Positions 17,788 to 25,859 of a stretch of 45,494 bases of DNA are shown here, in pieces; position 1 is the stretch's first letter; each line of letters starts with the position of its first letter. The DNA is taken from the NCBI GenBank assembly GCA_022821065.1, contig JAJEEK010000097.1, forward strand, positions 1-45,494, given 5' to 3'. The DNA is from Candidatus Poribacteria bacterium (GTDB lineage: Bacteria > Poribacteria > WGA-4E > WGA-3G). The translations under genes and the position numbers were made by a program. The notes under the pieces were generated by a model. That model was not told where the DNA came from. It searched no databases and saw nothing but the letters and a program-made list of their open reading frames with translations.

Positions 17788-17816
17788 TTGAAACCGCCCC
17801 CAATTAATGTTATACT
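17788..17816 (+). promoter_or_regulatory. Probable promoter for the antitoxin gene
   Basis: TTGAAA (17788-17793) and TATACT (17811-17816) are separated by 17 bases, with TG one base upstream of the -10. AATGTTA (17805-17811) and TAACATT flank the -10 region as a short inverted repeat, a possible operator for autorepression. Confidence 0.55.
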
Positions 17817-17874
17817 TAGTCTAACATTCCCAGGACTTACGTGGAATTGGATCGGTATGCCTACGCTTGTAGGA

Positions 17875-17889
17875 GGGGTTTGCAACCCC
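17875..17889. repeat. Palindromic GTAGG-type repeat
   Basis: GGGGTT-TGC-AACCCC, preceded by GTAGGA. Same family as 16714-16734. It lies in the leader between the predicted promoter and the antitoxin start. Confidence 0.6.
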
Positions 17890-17920
17890 GACACTTTATA
17901 AAAACGGAGGTTTACAAACA

Positions 17921-18178
17921 GTGAAAAGAAAAAAAATAAAAGCAACATACAGAAACGGCGTGATTGAACCGTTAGATAGGATTGACCTACCCGAAGGACA
18001 GGAGCTTGAGGTCGAATTCAGCGTGCTCCAAAAAACGCCTCGTGAACTTACTCGCGAAGCAAAAACAGAATTGATTCAAAAGATGAGTGGTTCTATGAAA
18101 GGAACATGGGGAAGCACGGTCGAAGAAATTGACACTTATATCAAATCAGAAAGGCAATCATGGGATCGCGAATTTTAG
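17921..18178 (+). CDS. DUF104-like (AF2212-type) antitoxin
   Basis: GTG start preceded by ACGGAGG; 85 residues. The N-terminus 'KIKATYRNGVIEPLDRIDLP' followed by 'EGQELEVEF' is the small beta-barrel pattern of DUF104/AF2212 antitoxins, which pair with PIN-domain RNases. The C-terminal part (about 45-85), rich in charged residues, would bind the toxin. The PIN toxin start overlaps this gene by 19 bases, the usual coupling of such modules. Since the toxin frame is broken, the antitoxin now appears to be an orphan. Confidence 0.8.
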   Translation: MKRKKIKATYRNGVIEPLDRIDLPEGQELEVEFSVLQKTPRELTREAKTELIQKMSGSMKGTWGSTVEEIDTYIKSERQSWDREF

Positions 18179-18434
18179 ATTTCCCTGCAGCAAGTTCTCA
18201 TGTGCCATCGGTGTTGCTGGACACCTCTGTTCTCATATACTACCTTGAAGGGATTGAACCTTACAACCTTCTGGCAAAGGAGATATTCCAGGATGTTGTT
18301 GATGAAAACATCAGAGGTTTCTCTCAGTGATATCGATAACTGAATTTGTAGCGAAACCATTTGTAATCAGTTTGGCCATACTAAAATTGGGAGTAATCCT
18401 GTTCGTAGTAGGGCAATTCATTGCCCGTTTCTGA
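18160..18434 (+). pseudogene. Frameshifted and truncated PIN-domain (VapC-like) toxin
   Basis: The first frame, from ATG 18160 to TGA 18328-18330, encodes 56 residues with the PIN start 'SVLLDTSVLIYYLEG' (first acidic residue of the RNase site). The continuation, VISITEFVAKPF with the next conserved Glu, lies in another frame beginning about 18327, so one indel near 18321-18327 broke the gene. The second frame then runs into an 80-bp repeat element at 18401 and stops at 18432. The C-terminal acidic residues of a full PIN domain (about 130 residues) are missing. The RNase is almost certainly inactive. Confidence 0.8.
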
Positions 18435-18480
18435 CCTGTTCTCACTGCGAAGCAGTGCGATAAATCGCATTACTACGAAC
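18401..18480. mobile_element. 80-bp nested-hairpin element truncating the toxin gene
   Basis: GTTCGTAGTA (18401-18410) and TACTACGAAC (18471-18480) are perfect 10-bp inverted ends. Inside are three more hairpins: GGGCAA-TTCA-TTGCCC (18411-18426), CACTGC-GAA-GCAGTG (about 18442-18456) and GCGAT-AA-ATCGC. The whole would fold into a multi-arm structure. It lies exactly where PIN homology is lost. TAATC on both sides may be a short target duplication. Confidence 0.6.
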
Positions 18481-18511
18481 TAATCTATCTACAATTCAAA
18501 GGCTTCTTGAA

Positions 18512-18724
18512 ATGTTGAAAGATCCGATTATTGAGGAAATTCACCGGATTCGCGATGAGTGGGCTGCCTCTTTCCAATACGATTTACGAGCACTTTGTGA
18601 GGACATAAAACGGCAAGAGAAACGTGATTTCCTCACGGACGAGCACGGCAATCTCATAAAAGACGAAAAGGGCGGTTTGATTCTTAAACCTGAAGCTGCT
18701 GCTGGACGTTCAGTCAAATCCTAA
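18512..18724 (+). CDS. Small antitoxin-like protein (DPIxEE family)
   Basis: 70 residues; AAAGG lies about 10 bases upstream. The N-terminus 'LKDPIIEEIHRIRDEWAASF' and 'YDLRALCEDIKRQE' resembles a widespread family of short helical proteins seen near toxin genes in cyanobacteria and similar genomes. A second, shorter relative is at 43058 in this window (DPILEE, IKAEFAAQF). The C-terminal part (about 45-70) has DEHGNLIKDEKGGLI, probably two beta strands. An antitoxin role is inferred from size and position next to a broken toxin, not shown by a recognised domain. Confidence 0.6.
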   Translation: MLKDPIIEEIHRIRDEWAASFQYDLRALCEDIKRQEKRDFLTDEHGNLIKDEKGGLILKPEAAAGRSVKS

Positions 18725-19321
18725 AAAGGCGCGCTACTGACTTTCCAAAATTGACAACCGCGTTTCCGTTGGTAAATCAGGATAAACCATGAAAAACAAA
18801 TCTTCCAACAACACTTCAAACATAGATAACTCGCCTGAACGCAATCAAGAACCGACAGAAAAAGACGAAATCAAACTTTCGGAGCGATCTAAGACATAGC
18901 ACTCCGCTGGAGTGCATTTATCACTGACATCGGACACTATAGACATATCACGCCTCTGGTGTGAGAAGAGCCCAACCTCTCCAAAAGCCTCTTTGCTCCA
19001 GCGGAGCAATATGTCTATAGAAAAGGATAACTCCCTTCTGGCACTCCAGCGGAGTGCTATATCCACAAACCTGTCTGTTTTGAAAAAAATCAATATACTG
19101 CCAAAAACTTTACACACCCTCTGTAAATTTTTAATTTCACCAGAAAATATGATACAATTTATAATAATCAGAACGTCACTTGGTTGGGAATTTCGGTTGT
19201 CCCGCTTGGGGCAATCCTAACCATTACCGCCCGAAAAATGCCATCGCTGAAAAATGCGAGGTTTATCTCGCAATCAGTAAAAATAGTATCTACATAGCAC
19301 CTTACAATAGGGAAACATACT
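18725..19321. other. Intergenic region, 597 bp
   Basis: The region holds a 165-bp inverted-repeat element (18896-19060). A possible 36-codon frame at 18789-18899 (lysine-, asparagine- and glutamate-rich) has no recognisable ribosome site or similarity and is left unannotated. From 19061 the sequence is AT-rich and may hold the promoter of the methyltransferase, with TACAAT near 19153, but no good -35 box is seen. TGCGAGGTTTATCTCGCA near 19254-19271 is a small hairpin. Confidence 0.5.
18896..19060. mobile_element. 165-bp MITE-like element with 20-bp terminal inverted repeats
   Basis: The 20 bp at 18896-18915 (ATAGCACTCC, then GCTGGAGTGC) are the exact reverse complement of 19041-19060. Each end is itself nearly palindromic (GCACTCC/GGAGTGC). 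An inner pair CTATAGACATAT/ATATGTCTATAG lies at 18937-18948 and 19009-19020, next to TTGCTCCAGCGGAGCAA (about 18993-19009). No coding capacity. Confidence 0.65.
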
Positions 19322-20302
19322 ATGGCGGGAAATAAGTCTCTGCACGCTGCGAATAGAGCAAAGCAGGATGAATTTTACACACAACTCCCGGACATCGAGA
19401 AAGAGCTAAAGCAATATAGGAAGCATTTTCGCGGCAAGACTGTTTACTGCAATTGCGACGATCCCACCATCAGCAATTTCTTTCGCTACTTTAAGTTAAA
19501 TTTCGAGAAACTTGGACTCAAAAGACTGATCACAACCTGCTACAAAAATCAGCAGCCAGACCTATTCAGTAAACACGACATGGAAACCGCTGCCGGAGTT
19601 AAGTATGCCGGCAATGGAACAGAACCCACCGTATTTCAACTTAAGGAAGACGGCGATTTCAGGAGCAGTGAATGTATTGAGTTGCTTAAACAAGCAGACC
19701 TTGTGGTTACAAATCCACCGTTTTCATTGTTCAGGGAGTATATCGCGCAACTCGTCGAATACGACAAAAAATTTGTCGTCATTGGAAACAAAAATGCGAT
19801 AACTTACAAAGAGATATTTCCCTTAATCAAGGGAGACAAATTATGGATCGGGCATACCCCTATGAGTCAAGACTTGCTGTTTGATGTGCCAGAAGACTAT
19901 GCTCAAGAATTACTTAAAAACAAGAAGTTGGGGAGTGCGTATAAGATAGTAGATGGGATTGTAAAAGGCAGATCACAAAGTATTTGGTTTACCAACCTCG
20001 ATCATAAGAAGCGGCACAAAGACCTAATCCTTTACAAGAAATACTCTCCTGATGAATATCCAAAGTACGATAATTACGATGCTATCAACGTGGGTAAAAC
20101 GGCTGATATTCCAGTAGATTATGCTGGAGAAATGGGCGTGCCGATTACCTTCTTGGACAAACACAATCCGAGTCAGTTTGAAATTATCGGTATGGACCGA
20201 CCCCTCATAACCGAGCTAACAGGCAAGCAGAGCAGATTTAAAATCAAAGGCAAAGAGATTTTTGCCCGCCTCGTTATTCGCAACAAGAGGATACAGCAAT
20301 GA
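19322..20302 (+). CDS. Adenine-specific DNA methyltransferase, EcoRI methylase family
   Basis: 326 residues, close to the EcoRI methylase length. Motif IV 'VVTNPPFSLFREY' is at about 126-138. The N-terminal 'KQDEFYTQLPDIEKELKQY', 'VYCNCDDPTISNFFRYF' (SAM-site region, about 40-56) and 'FVVIGNKNAITYKEIFPLI' match the EcoRI_methylase family. It would methylate adenine within a target sequence, normally protecting against a partner nuclease. The next gene overlaps by 4 bases and is a broken DUF262 protein, so the enzyme is probably an orphan methylase. The A/T-rich codon choice (many AAA, TTA, AAT) differs from the GC-richer neighbours and suggests transfer. Confidence 0.88.
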   Translation: MAGNKSLHAANRAKQDEFYTQLPDIEKELKQYRKHFRGKTVYCNCDDPTISNFFRYFKLNFEKLGLKRLITTCYKNQQPDLFSKHDMETAAGVKYAGNGTEPTVFQLKEDGDFRSSECIELLKQADLVVTNPPFSLFREYIAQLVEYDKKFVVIGNKNAITYKEIFPLIKGDKLWIGHTPMSQDLLFDVPEDYAQELLKNKKLGSAYKIVDGIVKGRSQSIWFTNLDHKKRHKDLILYKKYSPDEYPKYDNYDAINVGKTADIPVDYAGEMGVPITFLDKHNPSQFEIIGMDRPLITELTGKQSRFKIKGKEIFARLVIRNKRIQQ

Positions 20303-20668
20303 AAATCGAGTTGTTAGATCTCACAGTGCAAGAGCTTGTCGAGGATTACAACGACGATGACGAAGGCGGCGTGACCGGGTACGGCGGTAAATTGGATATA
20401 CGACCGCCATTTCAGCGGGAGTTTATCTACAAAGACAAGGAACGCAATGCCGTCATTGATTCCATCCTGAAAGGATTCCCGTTGAACGTGATGTATCGGG
20501 CAGACCGGCAGCGAGAAGTTGGAGTGGTTTAAGACGATCAACATTGCGGGACAGAAGTTGACCAATCAAGAGTTGCGTAACGCTGTTTATGCCGGAACCT
20601 GGTTGTCAAATGCCAAGCGATATTTTAGTCGGAACGGTTGCGTTGCATACCAAATCGGCAATGCCTAA
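20299..20668 (+). pseudogene. Internally deleted DUF262 (GmrS-type) nuclease partner
   Basis: The first frame (20299-20532, 77 residues, ATGA overlap with the methylase) encodes 'LDLTVQELVEDYNDDDEGGV', 'RPPFQREFIY', 'NAVIDSILKGFPLNVMY', the N-terminus of DUF262 proteins. At about 20508 the frame shifts. A +1 frame from 20513 continues with 'EKLEWFKTINIAGQKLTNQE' and 'LRNAVYAGTWLSNAKRYFSR' to TAA 20666. The DGQQR catalytic/NTP motif, expected between the two parts, is missing. So an out-of-frame deletion, roughly 60-70 codons by comparison with remembered family members, has removed the active site. The C-terminal part of the protein is also absent. Confidence 0.8.
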
Positions 20669-21114
20669 CACGATATGTGTCAAGCAGAAAGTTTTCGCAC
20701 CGGATCGTAAAAAAGACATCCAACCCACGCGGTGTGTTCGGATTTGGAAATCGCACCTATCTTTGCTGACGGAAACAGACGGCTATATAAAATTTCATAG
20801 TAACTTTTAACGAGTCTACTACTAAAACCACCAAAAACCCAGTCATATATTTGGTTTACGGCACTTCATAGTTTTCATAGCATTCTCGATTTACTATGAA
20901 AACTATGAAATTTTACACCATTTTTCGGTATCCGGATTTATCCATACAACCGACAATTGAATGGTTCTGCTAAAAACCACAATTCCCTTGATTTATTGGC
21001 AATAGGTTTGGTATAATTAAGGACAAAGGAGACTGAAATTTTTCGGCAAGCGATCGCAGTCCATAACCTCAAAAGTATACACGTTTAACCAGAAACCGAC
21101 AGGACAACTACAGC
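20669..21114. other. Intergenic region, 446 bp, with a long inverted repeat and a promoter
   Basis: A short frame after 20590 has no recognised similarity and seems to be debris of the deleted gene. A perfect 16-bp inverted repeat is near 20875-20920 (TTCATAGTTTTCATAG / CTATGAAAACTATGAA, 13-base spacer). A promoter for the downstream regulator is annotated separately. The leader of about 90 bases before 21115 shows no clear ribosome site. Confidence 0.5.
20988..21017 (+). promoter_or_regulatory. Promoter for the Crp-type regulator gene
   Basis: TTGATT (20988-20993) and a perfect TATAAT (21012-21017) with an 18-base spacer and TG extended -10 (TGGTATAAT). Strong by consensus. The transcript would start near 21024. 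Confidence 0.65.
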
Positions 21115-22071
21115 ATGGCGGTACGAGAAGGAACTTCAGAGAGATTTTGGTGTGTTAAACAGATAAATATCTTCCGAGACCTCTCCGAGGACGACGCAGA
21201 TGCACTCAAACGGATAACGACCTTCAAAACACTGAAGCACGAAGACCCCGTTTGCGATGAAAGCGTTTATCTGCTGAAGGAAGGACGTATCAAAATCCAC
21301 GAAACGCCTACGGAAGGCGACCCCGTTACTTTAGAGGTCATGGAACCTGGCGAAATCTTTGGCGCAATCGAATGGGACGACAACGAAGCGCATCGGAAAG
21401 TTACCGCTGAAATACTGACAACAGAAGCCGTTATCGGTATTGTTAGCGCAAAGCATTTCCAATTCTTTCTGAAGCGGAAAATGCATTTAGCGATGCCGTT
21501 CAAACGACCCCTATACCAGAGGTTCCTGTCCGCTATAGATACCGTAATCCGGCGGTTAGACAGCACATCCAAATGGACACCCATTGAGACATCAGGTACT
21601 ACGCTCGCAACGCAGCTGCGCCGTCTCCGAAATGTGCTCTTCAGTTGGATCAACTCACGCCGGACACAGCGAGACGAAACGACGAACCCGTTTACAAACG
21701 TCGCGTTTCGGAGCCCCGAATCGCGGCTCGCGCTGCTACTACGGAACTACGCCGATGCACCGAACCGAAACAGTACAATAACCGAGCGCGGTTCACAGTG
21801 TACGCTACGCAAACTCTCAACGAAAAAATTGGCACGCTTAACCGGATGCACCATCGAAAAAACAGAAACACTCCTAAACCAGTTCAAACAACACGGAATC
21901 CTTGAAAAACGGTACCGACGCATCCAGATATTAGACCCTTGGCACCTCAAAAAGATTGCCAACGCGAGAATGGAATCGCTACCGTCAAAAACCGATAAAA
22001 ACGAAGAGAACACCGAAACTTATGAGCAAAACGAACCCTTACTTGCAGTTCGACCAACAGATGGTCGGTGA
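21115..22071 (+). CDS. Crp/Fnr-family transcriptional regulator
   Basis: 318 residues. The N-terminal cyclic-nucleotide-binding-like beta-barrel (about 10-125) shows 'IFRDLSEDDADALKRI', 'YLLKEGRIKI', 'VMEPGEIFGAIEWDD'. A long helix follows (about 130-150), and a C-terminal winged helix is at about 230-290 ('TLRKLSTKKLARLTGCTIEK', 'LLNQFKQHGILEKRYRRIQI'). The protein is longer than Crp (about 210-230) because of a linker around 155-225, rich in Arg/Thr, and a charged tail. The phosphate-binding residues of true cAMP-Crp (RxS motif) are not obvious, so the ligand is unknown. The M28 peptidase gene starts inside its 3' end. Confidence 0.85.
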   Translation: MAVREGTSERFWCVKQINIFRDLSEDDADALKRITTFKTLKHEDPVCDESVYLLKEGRIKIHETPTEGDPVTLEVMEPGEIFGAIEWDDNEAHRKVTAEILTTEAVIGIVSAKHFQFFLKRKMHLAMPFKRPLYQRFLSAIDTVIRRLDSTSKWTPIETSGTTLATQLRRLRNVLFSWINSRRTQRDETTNPFTNVAFRSPESRLALLLRNYADAPNRNSTITERGSQCTLRKLSTKKLARLTGCTIEKTETLLNQFKQHGILEKRYRRIQILDPWHLKKIANARMESLPSKTDKNEENTETYEQNEPLLAVRPTDGR

Positions 22072-23401
22072 TATCTATACTTCGCAAGAGGTAATGAACA
22101 ACCTAACCGTCCTATGCGATGAATACGGGGCGCGGTTCGCTGGAACACCAGAGGAATACGCAGCCGCAAATTTTATCGCAGACTGCTTCAAACGATACGG
22201 ACTCCAGAACGTCAGACTCGAAGACTACCCGTATGCAGGGTGGACGCGCGGCACAGCGACGCTTGAGGTACTCGAACCCATCCGCCGAAAACTGCACTGC
22301 ATCTCGCTCCCGTACTGCCCCGCTGACGACATCACAACTGAATTGGTCTCTGCTGGACACGGAAGCCCCGCGGAATATGAGGCACTCGGCGACACCGCCA
22401 TCGCGAGGCTGGTTATGGCACAGAGTACCTCACCACCAGACCTCGGCAGATGGGTCCATCGTAAAGAGAAATTTGAACGCGCGGTACTCGCTGGCGCATG
22501 CGGATTTATCTTCGTTAGCGAACACCCAGGGGTCGGCCCCGAAACAGGGAGCCTCCAAAACAATCAAGAGGCACCCATCCCAGGGATATCCGTCTGCAAA
22601 GAAGACGGCGAATTCCTAAAACGACTCCTCGCGCGGGACGCTGGAACAGTCACATTGAAACTCAAAACGACCGATATTAACGAACCGCGTACGTCATGGA
22701 ACGTTGTCGCAGACCTACCCGGTCATGAAAACGGTGCAGAGATGGTGGTTGTCGGCTGCCACTACGACGGACACGACATCTCGCAAGGTGCACACGACCC
22801 GGCATCAGGGATGGTCTCCGTGATAGAAGCCGCACGCGTCCTATCTGCTTACGCAGGTGACTCGCTCAAACGCACCGTCCGGTTCATCGCCTTCGGAACA
22901 GAAGAAATCGGACTCACGGGCGCGTTCCGTTATGTCGAGGCGCACGATTCCGAATTGGATAACATCCGGTTCATGCTCAATATGGACGCAGCAGGCGGCG
23001 TAAGTCGAAAAGGTATTGTCCTACACCAGTGGGACGCATTAGGGACGTTCTTTAACACTGCGCGCGAACAGATGAACGCCGAAATGCCGGTTGGACAGAA
23101 AGTACATTCCTACTCCGACCACTTCCCGTTTTTCCTAAAAGGCGTTCCATCGAGCCATATCGGTGATCCGGAGGCACTACCGTCCGGTAGAGGTTTCGGA
23201 CATACGGCTTACGATACACTCGAAAAAGTGAAATTAGAGAACTTACGCGCCGCCAGCGCAATCGGTGCAAGGATAGCACTTCGATGCGCCAATGCCGACG
23301 ACTTCCCCGCCAAACGGCGATCCACCGAAGCCGTCCAAGACATCGTTGATACCGATCCAGGATTAGAAGGGTACCGGATATCTCTTAAACTGACACGTTG
23401 A
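22022..23401 (+). CDS. M28-family zinc aminopeptidase
   Basis: 459 residues from ATG 22022. The frame is open from 21956, but either start lies within the regulator gene (50-base overlap for 22022). Metal ligands of the M28 fold are visible: 'VVGCHYDGHD' (His about 246), 'GAHDPASG' (Asp bridging), 'AFGTEEIG' (Glu pair about 296), 'LNMDAAG' (Asp about 320) and 'YSDHFPF' (His about 365). A PA-like insert is likely at about 120-200 ('RAVLAGACGFIFVSEHPG'). No signal peptide is evident, so it is probably cytoplasmic, removing N-terminal residues from peptides. The overlap suggests translational coupling with the Crp-like regulator. Confidence 0.88.
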   Translation: MSKTNPYLQFDQQMVGDIYTSQEVMNNLTVLCDEYGARFAGTPEEYAAANFIADCFKRYGLQNVRLEDYPYAGWTRGTATLEVLEPIRRKLHCISLPYCPADDITTELVSAGHGSPAEYEALGDTAIARLVMAQSTSPPDLGRWVHRKEKFERAVLAGACGFIFVSEHPGVGPETGSLQNNQEAPIPGISVCKEDGEFLKRLLARDAGTVTLKLKTTDINEPRTSWNVVADLPGHENGAEMVVVGCHYDGHDISQGAHDPASGMVSVIEAARVLSAYAGDSLKRTVRFIAFGTEEIGLTGAFRYVEAHDSELDNIRFMLNMDAAGGVSRKGIVLHQWDALGTFFNTAREQMNAEMPVGQKVHSYSDHFPFFLKGVPSSHIGDPEALPSGRGFGHTAYDTLEKVKLENLRAASAIGARIALRCANADDFPAKRRSTEAVQDIVDTDPGLEGYRISLKLTR

Positions 23402-23437
23402 GTTTCAGAAACAACTGAATTGTGGTGAAACCGGATA

Positions 23438-24868
23438 ATGACACGTTTATATCGTTATTATAACCGTTCAACCTTGCTGCTACTGCCTCTGTTCTTTACA
23501 CTTGTAGGCATGCTCTGCCACACGGTTCACGCGGCAGAATCCAGTAACGCAGCAACACAAGAAGCCGTAACCGCATCGCGGCGCACCGCCATCGTTACAG
23601 CAGTGGCGAAAGCGAGTCCCGCGGTCGTTAACATCAGTGCTGTCCGCACCGTCGAACAGCTAACGCTCTCTGACAAATGGTTCCAGCACTACTGGGGCGA
23701 AATCCCTTACCCGCGAAGACGTTTGCAGCGTGAAGTCGGTTCCGGAGTCATCATTGACAAAAAAGGGTATATCCTGACGAACCACCACGTCATCGAAAAC
23801 GCAGATAGCATCACGGTTACTATCCCAGATGGGCGCGAGTTTGCAGCACAAGTCGCCGGATACGATTATCTCTCAGACCTCGCCGTTTTAGAGGTAGACA
23901 CAGACACAACACTACCGGAGATTCAGTGGGGCGACTCCGAATCTCTCTTAATAGGGGAGTGGGTTGTCGCCATCGGAAACCCATTCGGCTTATCAATAGG
24001 CGACGCACAACCCTCCGTAACAATCGGCATCGTCAGCGCAACACAACGCTCCCGAACCGTTGAAAATTTTCACCACGAAAATCTGATTCAGACAGATGCC
24101 TCCATTAATCCGGGGAACAGCGGCGGCGCGTTGGCAAACATCCATGGTGAACTCATCGGTATAAACACCAGTATCCATTCAACCAGCGGCGGTTCACAAG
24201 GTGTCGGTTTCGCTATTCCGGCGAATAAGGCGAAGAAAGTCGTCGAACAAATCATCGAATACGGCAACGTCGTCCCGCCGGATCTCGCGCTCGAAGTCCA
24301 AAACCTAACCGAAGAGTTGGCAGAAAAACTGTCAACACAGATGAACGCCGGGGTTTTGGTATCAGAAATAGAGAAACAGAGTCCGCTCACCAACGCTGGC
24401 ATCCGACGCGGAGATGTCATTAGCAGCATTTCTGGGCATCGGGTAAAAAATGAAGAAGATTTTTACACACTCACACGCCTGCTACCGATCAATCAGTCGA
24501 TACAATGTGAATTCAGTCGTCGCGGTAAAAATAGACAAACCGAATTCAAAATAAAGACACGGCAATGGAGTTATACACCCCCCGGATGGGGTATCACATT
24601 TTCACAACCCGACAAGGCTATGGCCCGTAAGTACCAGATACCCGGCGTTATCATCACAAACGTCGATAAAAACAGCAGATTGAAGGACAGGCTTAAACGC
24701 GGGGACCTCATCTATCGAATAGACGATACCAGTATCTATTCACTCGAAATATTTAAACTCGTTGATGAAAATATTCGTTCTCAATATAGGGCACGCCTCT
24801 ACTTTGAACGAGATGGTGTCGGTGATGCCATTGAGATATTTTTTAATAGAAACAATCGCCGGAGATAA
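23438..24868 (+). CDS. HtrA/DegP-type serine protease with two PDZ domains
   Basis: 476 residues: signal peptide or anchor (about 1-33, ending VHAAE), trypsin-like domain (about 50-270) and two PDZ domains (about 275-375 and 385-470). The catalytic triad is H117 (LTNHHV), D147 (YLSDLAV) and S228 (INPGNSGGAL). PDZ1 shows 'GVLVSEIEKQSPLTNAGIRR', PDZ2 'GVIITNVDKNSRLKDRLKRG'. Such proteases degrade or refold misfolded periplasmic proteins. It starts 36 bases after the peptidase. The length and two PDZ domains match DegP/DegQ, but the exact orthologue cannot be fixed. Confidence 0.93.
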   Translation: MTRLYRYYNRSTLLLLPLFFTLVGMLCHTVHAAESSNAATQEAVTASRRTAIVTAVAKASPAVVNISAVRTVEQLTLSDKWFQHYWGEIPYPRRRLQREVGSGVIIDKKGYILTNHHVIENADSITVTIPDGREFAAQVAGYDYLSDLAVLEVDTDTTLPEIQWGDSESLLIGEWVVAIGNPFGLSIGDAQPSVTIGIVSATQRSRTVENFHHENLIQTDASINPGNSGGALANIHGELIGINTSIHSTSGGSQGVGFAIPANKAKKVVEQIIEYGNVVPPDLALEVQNLTEELAEKLSTQMNAGVLVSEIEKQSPLTNAGIRRGDVISSISGHRVKNEEDFYTLTRLLPINQSIQCEFSRRGKNRQTEFKIKTRQWSYTPPGWGITFSQPDKAMARKYQIPGVIITNVDKNSRLKDRLKRGDLIYRIDDTSIYSLEIFKLVDENIRSQYRARLYFERDGVGDAIEIFFNRNNRRR

Positions 24869-24879
24869 GTGTTCTTATA

Positions 24880-25087
24880 GTCATCAGTTAACAGTTAACA
24901 GTTTTCAGTTAAGAGGTTTCATGTAACAATTCACCGGTTAGAGGTGTACTCCAAGTTAGGGTCAATGTTAGAGAATAAATCATCAGGGGGAATGATTATC
25001 AGCTATCGGTCACTGGTCATTGGTTAAAGAGGTACTTTAGTTTAACCAAGCGTCTCTTTTAACTGACTACTGATAACTGATAACTAC
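24880..25087. repeat. Heptamer repeat arms upstream of the TPR gene
   Basis: Three arms of the 7-bp family. An orphan left-type arm lies at 24880-24912 (CAGTTAA units). A left-type arm at about 24999-25032 (GGTCACT, GGTCATT, GGTTAAA) pairs with the right-type arm at 25060-25087 (TAACTGA units). The right arm ends 6 bases before ATG 25094. No Shine-Dalgarno lies between arm and start. Confidence 0.7.
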
Positions 25088-25093
25088 AAAAAT

Positions 25094-25810
25094 ATGAAAC
25101 TCCAACTACCGACACTCATCGCCGTCTGCATCTCCATTGTGATCATCGGGGTCATCTACTTCTTTGCCAAAGATGACTCACAATTGGGTATCGCTGTCAA
25201 CCTGGAAAGTGAAGAGTTCAAACAGTTGCGTACACACGCCACAGATGCCTTTAACGCCAAAAAATACCAACAAGCAATCGAACTTTACAACCAAGCAATA
25301 AAAATGCGTCCCGAAAACGCCGAAATCTTTAACGACCTCGGAGCCGTCTATTATCAACAAGGGCTCGAATACGCTGGCCCCAACTGGCCCTCATGGGAAA
25401 AAGAATTGAGCAGCGAATCACCCGACGAAGCAATAGCAGAACTCAGAAACGCTATCGACAAAACCAATTCCGGCTCCATTTTGTTCAAAACACGCCACGA
25501 ACCCGTCGCTGATGCCATCGAGGTAGAAGCGAAACAACTCGGCGGCGAGGTATACAGGCAACGCTGGGAAAACGAAATCACACTTAACATTCTCATCGGA
25601 GAAACAAAAGTGTATCTGTTACGCGCCCGCGACCATTACTTGCGCGCATTAGACCTGAAGACAACACATAGCGTAGCGTATCGCAATCTCGGTTCGTTTT
25701 ATATGAAAGTCGGCAAAACTGATAGTGCTATCGACTTCTACCAAGAAGCATTTAAACTGGATCCGCGCGATGCCGAATTGCAAGAATATCTGGACCAATT
25801 TAGAAAATAA
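25094..25810 (+). CDS. Membrane-anchored TPR protein
   Basis: 238 residues. The N-terminal helix (about 5-24, LIAVCISIVIIGVIYFF) is an uncleaved signal anchor. TPR units follow: 'YQQAIELYNQAIKMRPENAE', 'IFNDLGAVYYQQGLEY', and near the C-terminus 'AYRNLGSFYMKVGKTDSAID' with 'FYQEAFKLDPRDAEL'. The middle (about 90-175) lacks clear repeats. It probably faces the periplasm and binds partners. The gene starts directly after a heptamer repeat arm and has no visible Shine-Dalgarno; the sequence before ATG is CTACAAAAAT. It precedes the cyclase/TPR gene by 49 bases. Confidence 0.8.
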   Translation: MKLQLPTLIAVCISIVIIGVIYFFAKDDSQLGIAVNLESEEFKQLRTHATDAFNAKKYQQAIELYNQAIKMRPENAEIFNDLGAVYYQQGLEYAGPNWPSWEKELSSESPDEAIAELRNAIDKTNSGSILFKTRHEPVADAIEVEAKQLGGEVYRQRWENEITLNILIGETKVYLLRARDHYLRALDLKTTHSVAYRNLGSFYMKVGKTDSAIDFYQEAFKLDPRDAELQEYLDQFRK

Positions 25811-25859
25811 GCTGGAATGGAAGAAGGGTCTGTACACAACGTAGGCGAGGAAACGGCGT

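Noticed and set aside
18789..18899. 36-codon frame after the DPIxEE protein
   Set aside because: Low-complexity Asn/Lys/Glu content, no ribosome site, and the stop lies in the 165-bp element.
24880..25087. Heptamer region as an intrinsic terminator
   Set aside because: Arms are AT-rich and long with no T-tract after the stem, and the second arm sits at the next gene's start.
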